Positions 56,014 through 64,000 of a DNA stretch of 64,000 nucleotides are shown here, in pieces. A program made the translations under genes and the position numbers. A model generated the notes under the pieces. It saw nothing but the letters and a program-made list of their open reading frames with translations. It did no database searches and was not told the DNA's origin. Origin of the DNA: JAWLHA01 sp041690535 (GTDB lineage: Bacteria; Pseudomonadota; Gammaproteobacteria; Thiohalomonadales; Thiohalomonadaceae); contig JAWLHA010000011.1 of assembly GCA_041690535.1 (NCBI GenBank), forward strand, positions 19,503 through 83,502, read 5' to 3'. Every line of letters starts with the position of its first letter. Within the stretch, counting starts at the first letter, position 1.

Positions 56014-59000
56014 ATGCCGCAAATAGCTCTGACGTCGATCAGTCGTTATAGTAAGAGGCTTTTCGGGCCTGATCTCCTGACCATGTCGGTAAAGAGTGTC
56101 TCCTTCCCCACCCCCGGGACTCGTGATGGAGGGGTGCCGAGCTGGGTCACACCGGCCGCGTTGACGCTGTTGCTGCTCGCGGCCGAACTGCACAGCCACT
56201 TGCTCTTCCATACCTTGGCGGAACTGTTTGCCGCCTCCGTTGCGCTTCTCGCCGCGGTGGTGGGGTGGCAGGCCTATCCGCTCTCCCGAAACAACTACCT
56301 GATGTATCTGGCCTGCGGCTATTTCTGGATAGGGGGGCTCGATCTGATTCACCTCCTGACCTACCCGGGTCACGGCCTCTTCACCCCCGACGGGGGGGCC
56401 CGCTCCATTCAGTTCTGGGTGGGGACGCGCTATCTGGAGGCACTCGTCCTGCTGACAGCCCCCTTCGCCCTGGGGCTTGTCCTGGACCGGCAGGTCATAT
56501 TCCGCGCGTTTGGTCTTCTCGCAGCCCTGCTCAGCGCCGCCATCGTGGCAGAATCTTTTCCCCAGGCCTATGTGCCTGGGGTGGGGCTGACCCCGTTCAA
56601 GATCGTCAGCGAATACATCATCATCGCACTGCTGGTCGGCGCCTTGCTGCACCTGCATCGGCGGCGTCAGAGACTCGACCCCGAGCTGGTGAGATGGATG
56701 AACCTCTCCATCGTGCTGACCGTCGTGGCGGAGTTCGCGTTCACGCGCTACACCGCGGTCGGAGAAGATGCGACGGTGGTGGGGCATGTCCTGCGGCTGT
56801 GGTCATACTGGTTTATCTACGTGGCGGTGATTGGTCTCACGTTGCGCGAGCCGTTCCGTACATTGGCGAGGGATGCCAACACCTTCGATGCGGTTCCCGA
56901 TCCTACCGTGGTGGTGGACGAGCGCGGCGTTATTCGCCAGGCCAACAAGGCCGCACGTCGTTACCTGGGGCTGGAGCAGGGGGACATCATCGGACGCGAT
57001 TGCCATGAACTTCTTCATCCCCAAGGGATGCAGCGGAGTGACTGTCCGGTGTGTCGCCACATGATTGCGCTTGGCTCATTGGAGGGGCTGGAGCTCGAGT
57101 ACCCCGAGCGGGATATGTGGCAGTTGATCAGCATCGCGCCTTTTTCCGCCATCAAAGGTCCGGCAGGCATGGTGCATGTGAGCCGGGATATTACGCAGCA
57201 CAAGCGTGCCGAAGCGGCCCTGAAGCGGAGTGAGGAGAACTACCGCACCCTCTTTGAAGGCAGCAGTGACGCGCTGTTTGTGCATCCGGTTCCCACGGCG
57301 GTTCCGGAAAGGTTCCTCAATGTCAATGCGGTGGCCTGCGAGCGCCTCGGGTATTCGCGGGAAGAGCTGCTTTCTTTGACGGCGGCGGACATCAGCGAAG
57401 GCGCACTGGAGACCTTCGAGAGGGTCATGACAGAGTTCTCGGCGCAGGGGCATGCCCTGTTCGAAGCCGTTCACGTCACCAAGGAAGGGGTCCGGATCCC
57501 TGTGGAGGTGAGTGCCCGTCGCATCGTGTACAACGGCCGCGACGCAATCCTCTCCATTGCCCGTGACATTAGCGGGCGCAAACAGCGCGAGCGGGCCCTG
57601 CGCGATAGCGAGAAGCAGTACCGGACCCTGGTCGACAACCTCCCCCACCACTGCGTCTTCCTGAAGGATACCCACTCCCGTTACGTCTCCTGCAACCGCA
57701 CCTACGCGGAACTGCTGGGGGTAGAGCCCGGCGAGGTGGCCGGAAGGGGGGCGGAGGAGTTTCATCCCCAGCATTTGGCGGACAAGTACCGCAGCGACGA
57801 CCTGAGGATCATGGCCAGCGGGCAGACCGAGACCTTCGAGGAGACGCATTGGCACGAGGGGCGCGAGGTCTTCATCCAGATGGTCAAGACGCCGGTGCGG
57901 GATGCTGAGGGGAACGTGACCGGTGTGCTTGGGATCTTCTGGGACGTCACCGAGCAGAAACGGGCGGCTCACGAGTTGCTGGAGAGCCAGCTTCAGCTCG
58001 CCGAGGGGGAGCGCTTGGCGCGGCTGGGGAGCTGGCGCTGGGAGGCCGCTTCAGGCCGCCTCCGCTGGTCCGATGGAATGTACAGGATCTTCGGGGTCGA
58101 GAAGGGGCGGTTCGAGCCGACCTACGAGACCGTTCTTGCGGCGGTTCCGGAGCCGGATTGCACAGCGTTGCGACAGGCCGTTACCGATCTGACACAGCGG
58201 GCCGAGCCAGTGCACCTGGAGCACGCCATCATTCGCGGCGATGGCGAACGGCGCATCGTGCATGTGCAGATGAAGCCCGTGAAGGGAGAGGACGGCGGCC
58301 TTGTCGGCCTGGTGGGGACCGATCTCGATATCACCGAGCGGCGGAAAATCGAGGATGCACTTCAGAGCGCGCATGACCAGCTGGAGGGCATCTTCTCCAA
58401 CATTCACGTTCAGATCGCCTGTCTGGATGTCCAGTTCAACTACCTCCGCGTCAACCCCAGCTACGCGGCCTGTTACGGTCGGCCGCCCGAATTCTTCACC
58501 GGGCTCAACCTGCTCGATCTGGTGGATGGGCAGAAGGCCACTCTCCTTCGCGAGGCCGTGCGGAGGGGACAAATGGTCAGTGCCCACGCCGACCCCTTCC
58601 CCCACCCGTGTTGCTGCGGCTCGGAGGGGGGCTGCTATCTGGACTGGACGCTCTACCCCATCAAGGATGACGGCGGCGAACTGAGCGGTTTTCTGTTCAC
58701 CGCCATCGACGTCACCCCCCGCAAGGTGGCGCAGGATGCCCTCGTGGAGTCGGAGCGGAAGTACCGCGCGCTCATGGAAAACGCCAGTGATGCCATCCTG
58801 GTCTCCGACGCTGGCGGCCGCTTCGTCGATGCCAACCGGCGCGCCGAGGCGCTGCTGGGTTACCCCAAGGAGGAGTTGCTCGAGTTGGGGCCGGAGGCGA
58901 TCCACCCGGCCGAAAGGAGGGAAGTGGTGCGGGCGGTGTTTCGGGAGCTGGACGAGAAGGGCGCGACCCTCCATGAGCATGTCGTCGTGCGCAAGGATGG

Positions 59001-59904
59001 GCAGCTCGTGCCGGTGGAGGTGGCCGGGACCCGCATTCGCTGTGGAGAGGGGGATTTGTACCTGGGGAACTTCCGCGACATCTCCGAGCGCAAGCGTATC
59101 GAGCGGGAGCTCCAGCAGCACCGCGAACACCTGGAGCTGCTGGTGGAGCAACGCACCAGGGAGCTGCGGGCCATGAACAAGGAGCTGGAATCCTTCAGTT
59201 ACTCCGTCTCCCACGACCTGCGTGCCCCACTGCGGGCCATCAACGGATTCAGCATGGCCCTTGTGGAAGACTGCTACGATCACCTTGATGATCAGGGGCG
59301 TGACTATATCCAGCGGATCCGGGGCGCCACGAATCGAATGAGCGAGCTCATCGACGGGTTGCTCAACCTCTCGCAGGTGATCCGGCGCGATCTGAACTGG
59401 ACGGAGGTGGACCTCAGCAATGTCGCCGTCGAGATGGCCCGCATGCTGCACGGGAGCGACCCGCGGCGGGACGTGGAGTGGCGGATCGACCCCACCATCA
59501 CGGTCCAGGGCGATCTCACCCTGCTGCGACTGCTGCTCCAGAACCTGTTGGGGAACGCCTGGAAGTTCACCGCCGGGCGCTCGCATGCCGTAGTGGAGTT
59601 CGGGCGCGAGACCTTGGAGGGGCGGGACGTATATTATGTACGGGACAACGGGGTTGGCTTTGAGATGCAGTATGCCCATAAACTATTCCAGCCGTTCCAG
59701 CGATTGCACGGTCAGGAGGAGTACGAGGGCACCGGTATCGGCCTGGCCACGGTCAGGCGCATCGTCCAGCGGCACGGAGGCCGCGTGTGGGCCGAAGGCG
59801 AGCCCGGCCAGGGGGCAACGGTCTATTTTTCGCTCAGGGCGAAGGCCAAGGGGCAAGAACATAATGGTGTGAACAATGAAGAAGAATGCAATTCTGTTGG
59901 TTGA
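56014..59904 (+). CDS. Membrane-anchored multi-PAS histidine kinase
   Basis: The 1296-residue protein has an N-terminal MASE3-like membrane domain with about seven hydrophobic segments (residues 45-285; L-L-F-H-T-L-A-E-L-F-A, G-L-D-L-I-H-L-L-T-Y-P-G-H-G-L-F), then about six PAS/PAC units (290-1045, many ending D-I-x-x-R-K), a coiled linker and a HisKA domain with S-V-S-H-D-L-R-A-P-L-R-A-I-N (His near 1068). The HATPase has N-A-W-K-F, D-N-G-V-G-F and G-T-G-I-G-L-A-T-V. One PAS carries a cysteine cluster C-C-C-G-S-E-G-G-C. It overlaps its response regulator by 29 bases. ATG 56083 is an alternative start. Confidence 0.92.
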   Translation: MPQIALTSISRYSKRLFGPDLLTMSVKSVSFPTPGTRDGGVPSWVTPAALTLLLLAAELHSHLLFHTLAELFAASVALLAAVVGWQAYPLSRNNYLMYLACGYFWIGGLDLIHLLTYPGHGLFTPDGGARSIQFWVGTRYLEALVLLTAPFALGLVLDRQVIFRAFGLLAALLSAAIVAESFPQAYVPGVGLTPFKIVSEYIIIALLVGALLHLHRRRQRLDPELVRWMNLSIVLTVVAEFAFTRYTAVGEDATVVGHVLRLWSYWFIYVAVIGLTLREPFRTLARDANTFDAVPDPTVVVDERGVIRQANKAARRYLGLEQGDIIGRDCHELLHPQGMQRSDCPVCRHMIALGSLEGLELEYPERDMWQLISIAPFSAIKGPAGMVHVSRDITQHKRAEAALKRSEENYRTLFEGSSDALFVHPVPTAVPERFLNVNAVACERLGYSREELLSLTAADISEGALETFERVMTEFSAQGHALFEAVHVTKEGVRIPVEVSARRIVYNGRDAILSIARDISGRKQRERALRDSEKQYRTLVDNLPHHCVFLKDTHSRYVSCNRTYAELLGVEPGEVAGRGAEEFHPQHLADKYRSDDLRIMASGQTETFEETHWHEGREVFIQMVKTPVRDAEGNVTGVLGIFWDVTEQKRAAHELLESQLQLAEGERLARLGSWRWEAASGRLRWSDGMYRIFGVEKGRFEPTYETVLAAVPEPDCTALRQAVTDLTQRAEPVHLEHAIIRGDGERRIVHVQMKPVKGEDGGLVGLVGTDLDITERRKIEDALQSAHDQLEGIFSNIHVQIACLDVQFNYLRVNPSYAACYGRPPEFFTGLNLLDLVDGQKATLLREAVRRGQMVSAHADPFPHPCCCGSEGGCYLDWTLYPIKDDGGELSGFLFTAIDVTPRKVAQDALVESERKYRALMENASDAILVSDAGGRFVDANRRAEALLGYPKEELLELGPEAIHPAERREVVRAVFRELDEKGATLHEHVVVRKDGQLVPVEVAGTRIRCGEGDLYLGNFRDISERKRIERELQQHREHLELLVEQRTRELRAMNKELESFSYSVSHDLRAPLRAINGFSMALVEDCYDHLDDQGRDYIQRIRGATNRMSELIDGLLNLSQVIRRDLNWTEVDLSNVAVEMARMLHGSDPRRDVEWRIDPTITVQGDLTLLRLLLQNLLGNAWKFTAGRSHAVVEFGRETLEGRDVYYVRDNGVGFEMQYAHKLFQPFQRLHGQEEYEGTGIGLATVRRIVQRHGGRVWAEGEPGQGATVYFSLRAKAKGQEHNGVNNEEECNSVG

Positions 59905-60313
59905 AGATGACCCGAACGATGAGGAGCTGATCCTTCGGGTGTTGCGAAATCGGGGGCTGGGGGACAACGTCGTGGTTGCCCATAACGGCAAGGAGGCGAT
60001 GGACATCCTCTTTCCCGACCCCACCAAGGAAGGCATCGACCTCTCGGTCGCGCCCTACCTCATCATCCTCGATTTGAAGCTGCCCAAGATGGGTGGCCTC
60101 GAGGTGCTGCAGGCCCTGAGGGTACACAACCAGACCCGGCTGATCCCGGTGGTGGTGTTTACCTCCTCCATCGAGCAGACCGATGTGCTGGCGAGCTACG
60201 ATCTGGGTGCCAACAGTTACGTGCGCAAGCCGGTGGAGTACAAGGAATTCAACGAGACCCTCAAGTCGATGATCGACTACTGGCTCGACGTCAACGTCGC
60301 CATTCCCTCCTGA
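59876..60313 (+). CDS. Single-domain response regulator (Rcp1-like)
   Basis: The 145-residue protein is a lone receiver domain: I-L-L-V-E-D-D-P-N-D-E near residue 6, phospho-acceptor in L-I-I-L-D-L-K-L-P-K-M near 65, F-T-S-S near 95 and R-K-P-V-E near 117. Single receivers of this type pair with bacteriophytochrome-like or PAS kinases ending in F-S-Y-S-V-S-H-D-L-R. It overlaps the kinase gene, so it is almost certainly its partner. The output is unknown. Confidence 0.94.
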   Translation: MKKNAILLVEDDPNDEELILRVLRNRGLGDNVVVAHNGKEAMDILFPDPTKEGIDLSVAPYLIILDLKLPKMGGLEVLQALRVHNQTRLIPVVVFTSSIEQTDVLASYDLGANSYVRKPVEYKEFNETLKSMIDYWLDVNVAIPS

Positions 60314-60482
60314 AAGGCGCCTGTGGGTAGTTGGCCCCGCTCCCGCCGAGCTGAATGGACTGGCCGGCGGAAGGGGCAGCGTGCTTAGTCTGCTTCGCGG
60401 CGATCACCTGCACGGCAGCGCGTTGCAAACCGCTTGCGTGCGGATGAAGCCGCACCTGTGGAGCCGGTGCGGTGAGTTGCGT

Positions 60483-63400
60483 TCAGTGAAAATCCCGCGA
60501 TGGCGCCGAGAGATCCCCCAACAATTGGCTGTGGTCCACCAGCCGCTTGGCGATGACATGGATCACCTCGCCCTCCTTCTGCAGCTGGCCGTAGATCCCC
60601 AGCAGCCGGGCGCCGATGAGCTCCTTGCGCTGTCGCTCGGCCAGGTCCGGCCATACCACCACATTGCTGATGCCGGTCTCATCCTCCAGGGTGAGGAAGG
60701 TCACCCCCCCCGCGTTGCCCGGCCGCTGGCGGGTGATCACCAGCCCGGCGGTGCGCACCAGGGCGCCATTGCGAAGGGCCCGGCTCTGCTCGGCGGTGCA
60801 AAAGCGCATCTTGCGGAGTTGCTCGCGCAGCAGGGCCAAGGGGTGGGGGCCCAGGGTGAGCCCCAGGGTGTGATAGTCGGCGACCAGATCCTCGGCGGCG
60901 CTGGGCGCGGGCAGGGGGGCGGGCGGCTCGACCTCATGCACCTCCTCGAACAAGGGGAGGGTCTCCTCGGTGCCGAGCACCTGCCAGCGGGCCTGATGGC
61001 GATCGCCGGCCATCCCCTCCAGCGCCCCCGCCGCGGCCAGCGCCTCCATGTCGGCGCGGTTGAGGCGGGCCCGGTTCCTCAGGTCCTGCACATCCACGAA
61101 CGGCCGGATTAGCCGCGCCGCCACCAGCCGAAATCCACCCGCTCTGGAGAGCCCCCGCACCATCCGCAACCCCAGCCGCAGGGCCAGACCCTCTTTCACT
61201 TGCCTCTTGCCAGTTGTCTTTTGTCCCTGTTTCTCCAACGTACAATCCCAGTCACTCACCCGCGCATCCACCGGCCGCACCTCCACCCCGTGGCGGCGCG
61301 CATCCTGGACCAGCTGGGAGGGGGCGTAGAAGCCCATGGGCTGGCTGTTGAGCAGGGCGCAGGCGAAGACCGCCGGCTCGTGACATTTGATCCAGGCGGA
61401 GACGTAGACCAGCAGGGCGAAGCTGGCGGCGTGGGACTCGGGGAAGCCGTATTCGCCGAAGCCCTGGATCTGGTTGAAGATCTGCTCGGCGAACGCCTCC
61501 GAATACCCCCGCTCGTGCATGCCCTCGCGCAGCTTCTGCTCGAACCCCAGCAGATCCCCCTTGCGGCGCCAGGCGGCCATGGCCCGGCGCAACTGGTCCG
61601 CCTCGCCTGCGGAGAAGCCGGCCGCCACCATGGCCAGCTTGATCACCTGCTCCTGGAAGATGGGCACCCCCAGGGTGCGGGCCAAAATGTCCTTCACCGC
61701 GGGGCTGGGGTAGGTGACCGGCTCCAGCCCCTGGCGGCGGCGCAGGTAGGGGTGGATCATCCCCCCCTGGATGGGGCCGGGGCGGATGATGGCCACCTCG
61801 ATGACCAGGTCGTAGAAGGTGCGCGGCTTGAGCCGCGGCAGCATGCTCATCTGCGCCCGCGACTCGATCTGAAACACCCCGATGGTGTCGGCCTTCTGGA
61901 TCATGGCATACACCGCCGGGTCCTCCGGCGGCACCTCCGCAAGGGTCAGCCGCCGCCCCCGATGCTTCTCCAGGAGCCCGAAGGCGCGGTGGATGGCGCT
62001 CAGCATTCCCAATGCCAGACAGTCCACTTTCAACAGCCCCATGGCATCCAGGTCATCCTTGTCCCACTGGATCACCGTGCGGGCCACTTCAAGCGGTTGC
62101 TGAGGCGGCATGGAAGGGCGTTGGCCATCCGACGAGCCATCCAGCGCCTCTCCGGGGGATTCGGCGGGTCCCGCACCCTCGAGGGACGGGTGATCCGTTG
62201 AGGAGCAGGGGCGCTCGTTCGGCGAGCGCTCCTGCTCGCCCAGCAGTTCGATCGATCCTGCACCCGCCGGGGTCTCCCGAACGAACGCCTCATGGCCTTT
62301 GGCCCCGGCCGGCCCGGCGGGCATGGCGGCGTTTTCGATGGGCACCAGTCGGCTCAATCGGTCACGGGTGATCACAAAGCCCCCCACGTGCTGGGAGAGG
62401 TGGCGGGGAAAGCCCCGCAGCTCCCGCACCAGGGCGATGAGGCGCTGCAACTGCGGGTTCTCCGGGTCGAACCCCGCCTCGCGGATGCGCTCGGGGTCCA
62501 CATTCCTGCCATCCCACCAGGTGAAGGTCCCCGCCAGCCGCTCCACCTGCCCCAGGTCCATCCCCAGGGCCTTACCCACATCGCGCACCGCGCTGCGGGT
62601 ACGGTAGGTGATCACCGTTGCGGCGATGGCCGCCCGTTGGCGGCCATACGTCTCGAAGATGTACTGGAACACCTCCTCGCGGCGCTGATGCTCGAAATCC
62701 ACGTCGATATCGGGCGGCTCGTTGCGTTCCTTGGAGATGAAGCGCTCGAACAGCATCTCCATGCGGCTCGGGTCCACGGCGGTGATCCCCAGGGAGAAGC
62801 AGACCGCCGAATTGGCTGCCGAGCCGCGCCCCTGGCAGAGGATCCCGCGGCTGCGGGCGAACTGCACGATGTCGTGCACGGCGAGGAAGTAGGGTTCGTA
62901 GTTGAGCTCGGCGATGATGGCCAGCTCGTGTTCCACCAGCGCGCGTACCTTCTGCGGCACCCCCTGGGGCCAGCGCTCCGCCATCCCTGCCTCGGTGAGG
63001 CGGCGCAGGTAGGCGGCCGGCGTCTGTCCGGGGGGGACGAAATCGGTGGGGTAGTTGTAGCGCAGCTCCTCCAGGCTGAAGGTGCAGCGTGCGGCGATGG
63101 CCATGCTCTCGGCCAGCAGCGCCGGCGGGTAGAGGCGGGCCAGGCGGGGGAGGGGGCGCAGGTGGCGCTCGCCATTGGGGTGGAGCGCGTGGCCGGCCTC
63201 CTTCAGGGGGACGCCATGGCGGATGGCGGTGACCAGATCCTGCAGGGCACGCCGGCCGCGCCGGTGCATGTGCACATCCCCCGCCGCCACCCGCGGCAAC
63301 CCGGCCGCCCGCCCCAGGGCCTCCAGGTGTTCGAGCCACCCCGCATCGTCCGGCCCCTGCAACAGTTCCACCGCCAGCCAAGCCCGCCCCGGAAAGGCCC

Positions 63401-63824
63401 CGGCCACCCAGCCGGCCGTCTCCCCGTCGGTTTGGGCCGCGGGGATGAGCAGGGCCAGGCAGCCCGGCAGGCCATCGGCCAGGTCCGCCCGGGTGAGGCG
63501 ATAGGCCCCCTTTTCCGCCCGGCGCCGGCCCAGGGTGATGAGCTCCGAGAGGTTGCCGTAGCCCTCCCGGTCGGTGGCCAGCAGCACCAGCCTGGGCCCG
63601 TCCTCGAGCCGCACCTCGCTGCCGATGATGAGCTTCAGCCCAAAGTGCTTCGCCGCCCCATGGGCCCGCACCACCCCGGCCAGGGAGCACTCATCGGTGA
63701 TGGCGAGCGCCCCATACCCCAGCTCCGCCGCACGCGCCACCTGCTCCTCCGGGTGGGAGGCCCCCCGCAGGAAGGTGAAGTTGGTGAGGCAGTGGAGCTC
63801 GGCGTAGTGAAGGTCCGGGGACAT
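60483..63824 (-). CDS. dnaE2: DnaE2/ImuC error-prone DNA polymerase
   Basis: The 1113-residue C-family polymerase has the PHP domain at the start (Y-A-E-L-H-C-L-T-N-F-T-F-L-R-G-A-S-H-P), catalytic acids in P-D-I-D-V-D-F-E-H and the D-K-D-D-L-D-A-M-G block, and ends S-R-D-F-H, typical of DnaE2. Residues 502-581 are an ~80-residue Pro/Ser/Glu-rich insertion between E-N-A-A-M and R-T-V-I-Q-W that most family members lack, encoded partly by a strong hairpin. DnaE2 acts with ImuA/ImuB in damage-induced mutagenesis; their genes are not in the window. A LexA-like box lies 25 bases upstream. Confidence 0.95.
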   Translation of the reverse strand: MSPDLHYAELHCLTNFTFLRGASHPEEQVARAAELGYGALAITDECSLAGVVRAHGAAKHFGLKLIIGSEVRLEDGPRLVLLATDREGYGNLSELITLGRRRAEKGAYRLTRADLADGLPGCLALLIPAAQTDGETAGWVAGAFPGRAWLAVELLQGPDDAGWLEHLEALGRAAGLPRVAAGDVHMHRRGRRALQDLVTAIRHGVPLKEAGHALHPNGERHLRPLPRLARLYPPALLAESMAIAARCTFSLEELRYNYPTDFVPPGQTPAAYLRRLTEAGMAERWPQGVPQKVRALVEHELAIIAELNYEPYFLAVHDIVQFARSRGILCQGRGSAANSAVCFSLGITAVDPSRMEMLFERFISKERNEPPDIDVDFEHQRREEVFQYIFETYGRQRAAIAATVITYRTRSAVRDVGKALGMDLGQVERLAGTFTWWDGRNVDPERIREAGFDPENPQLQRLIALVRELRGFPRHLSQHVGGFVITRDRLSRLVPIENAAMPAGPAGAKGHEAFVRETPAGAGSIELLGEQERSPNERPCSSTDHPSLEGAGPAESPGEALDGSSDGQRPSMPPQQPLEVARTVIQWDKDDLDAMGLLKVDCLALGMLSAIHRAFGLLEKHRGRRLTLAEVPPEDPAVYAMIQKADTIGVFQIESRAQMSMLPRLKPRTFYDLVIEVAIIRPGPIQGGMIHPYLRRRQGLEPVTYPSPAVKDILARTLGVPIFQEQVIKLAMVAAGFSAGEADQLRRAMAAWRRKGDLLGFEQKLREGMHERGYSEAFAEQIFNQIQGFGEYGFPESHAASFALLVYVSAWIKCHEPAVFACALLNSQPMGFYAPSQLVQDARRHGVEVRPVDARVSDWDCTLEKQGQKTTGKRQVKEGLALRLGLRMVRGLSRAGGFRLVAARLIRPFVDVQDLRNRARLNRADMEALAAAGALEGMAGDRHQARWQVLGTEETLPLFEEVHEVEPPAPLPAPSAAEDLVADYHTLGLTLGPHPLALLREQLRKMRFCTAEQSRALRNGALVRTAGLVITRQRPGNAGGVTFLTLEDETGISNVVVWPDLAERQRKELIGARLLGIYGQLQKEGEVIHVIAKRLVDHSQLLGDLSAPSRDFH

Positions 63825-63848
63825 GCTGGTTTAGACCAATCAGGATTG

Positions 63849-63864
63849 ATGTATATGTATACAC
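63849..63864. promoter_or_regulatory. LexA-like box upstream of dnaE2
   Basis: ATGTATATGTATACAC matches CTGTATATATATACAG at 13 of 16 positions and is nearly palindromic. Its place fits SOS control of dnaE2. Confidence 0.6.
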
Positions 63865-63900
63865 CAATCTCGCGATATGCTGAAGCCGAGGCCGGGGGGG

Positions 63901-64000
63901 GCAGGGTGAACGCATACTCACCCAAGAGCGACGTAAGTCCTTGAAAGCAGGTCGTCGGCCGCATGGATGGGTGCAAGGACGCACTTATGCCGCGGGAGGG
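63901..64000. repeat. Dispersed palindromic repeat, cut by window end
   Basis: GCAGGGTGAACGCATACTCA and AGAGCGACGTAAGTCCTTGA match the left half of 50462-50633; the right half would lie beyond the window. Confidence 0.8.

Overview
The window is GC-rich, densely coded bacterial chromosome, most likely from a gammaproteobacterium. The evidence is the NifL-NifA pair with a NifA lacking the interdomain cysteine motif, the nifU-nifS-nifV-nifW-nifZ-nifM gene order, an Rnf complex inside the nif cluster, and DraT/DraG control of nitrogenase as seen in purple and related bacteria. The species cannot be fixed from the sequence alone.

Layout. 1-14 kb is accessory: a membrane protein tail, a PEBP-like protein with an AraC regulator, two unknown genes, a repeat-flanked SEC-C/coiled-coil gene, an SF1 helicase with ankyrin repeats, a LysR regulator divergent from a tautomerase and a PNPOx-like gene, a GST and a DUF429 gene. 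14.1-44.8 kb is a molybdenum nitrogenase island: nifUSVWZM; rnfABCDGEH on the other strand; nifLA; nifB, a ferredoxin, nifQ, draG; a SIR2-like gene and draT on the minus strand; nifHDK, nifT, a ferredoxin, nifY, nifE, nifN, nifX; a DUF269 gene, a small CCE_0567-type protein and ferredoxin III. hipBA and a broken DUF429 copy close the island next to a tRNA-Val. 47.4-64 kb holds a PsiE-like gene, gltX, two tandem tRNA-Ala/tRNA-Glu pairs, a GGDEF/EAL/receiver protein, an isoaspartyl peptidase, a multi-PAS histidine kinase with its response regulator, and dnaE2.

How the genes work together. NifA, held in check by NifL, should fire sigma-54 promoters. I find a -24/-12 element with an upstream TGT-N10-ACA NifA site at five places: before nifU, rnfA, nifB, the SIR2-like gene and nifH. 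NifUS supply Fe-S clusters, NifB/E/N/X/Y/Q/V build FeMo-co, NifM matures NifH, NifW and NifZ assist the MoFe protein, Rnf and the ferredoxins deliver low-potential electrons, and DraT/DraG switch NifH off and on by ADP-ribosylation. The NifA-regulated SIR2-like gene is the least explained member of this set.

Genome dynamics. Short non-autonomous elements with GTAAC termini and 8-bp target duplications (IS66-like features) are scattered through the window. One sits exactly at the nifV/nifW junction and supplies the nifV stop codon; another supplies the only in-frame starts I see for DUF429. The nif island is bracketed by ~265-bp direct repeats of the DUF429 3' end (about 90% identical) and carries hipBA at its edge beside a tRNA gene, which suggests it arrived or moves as a unit. 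A run of nine C near the end of nifN changes its reading frame and is either an indel error or a variable site.
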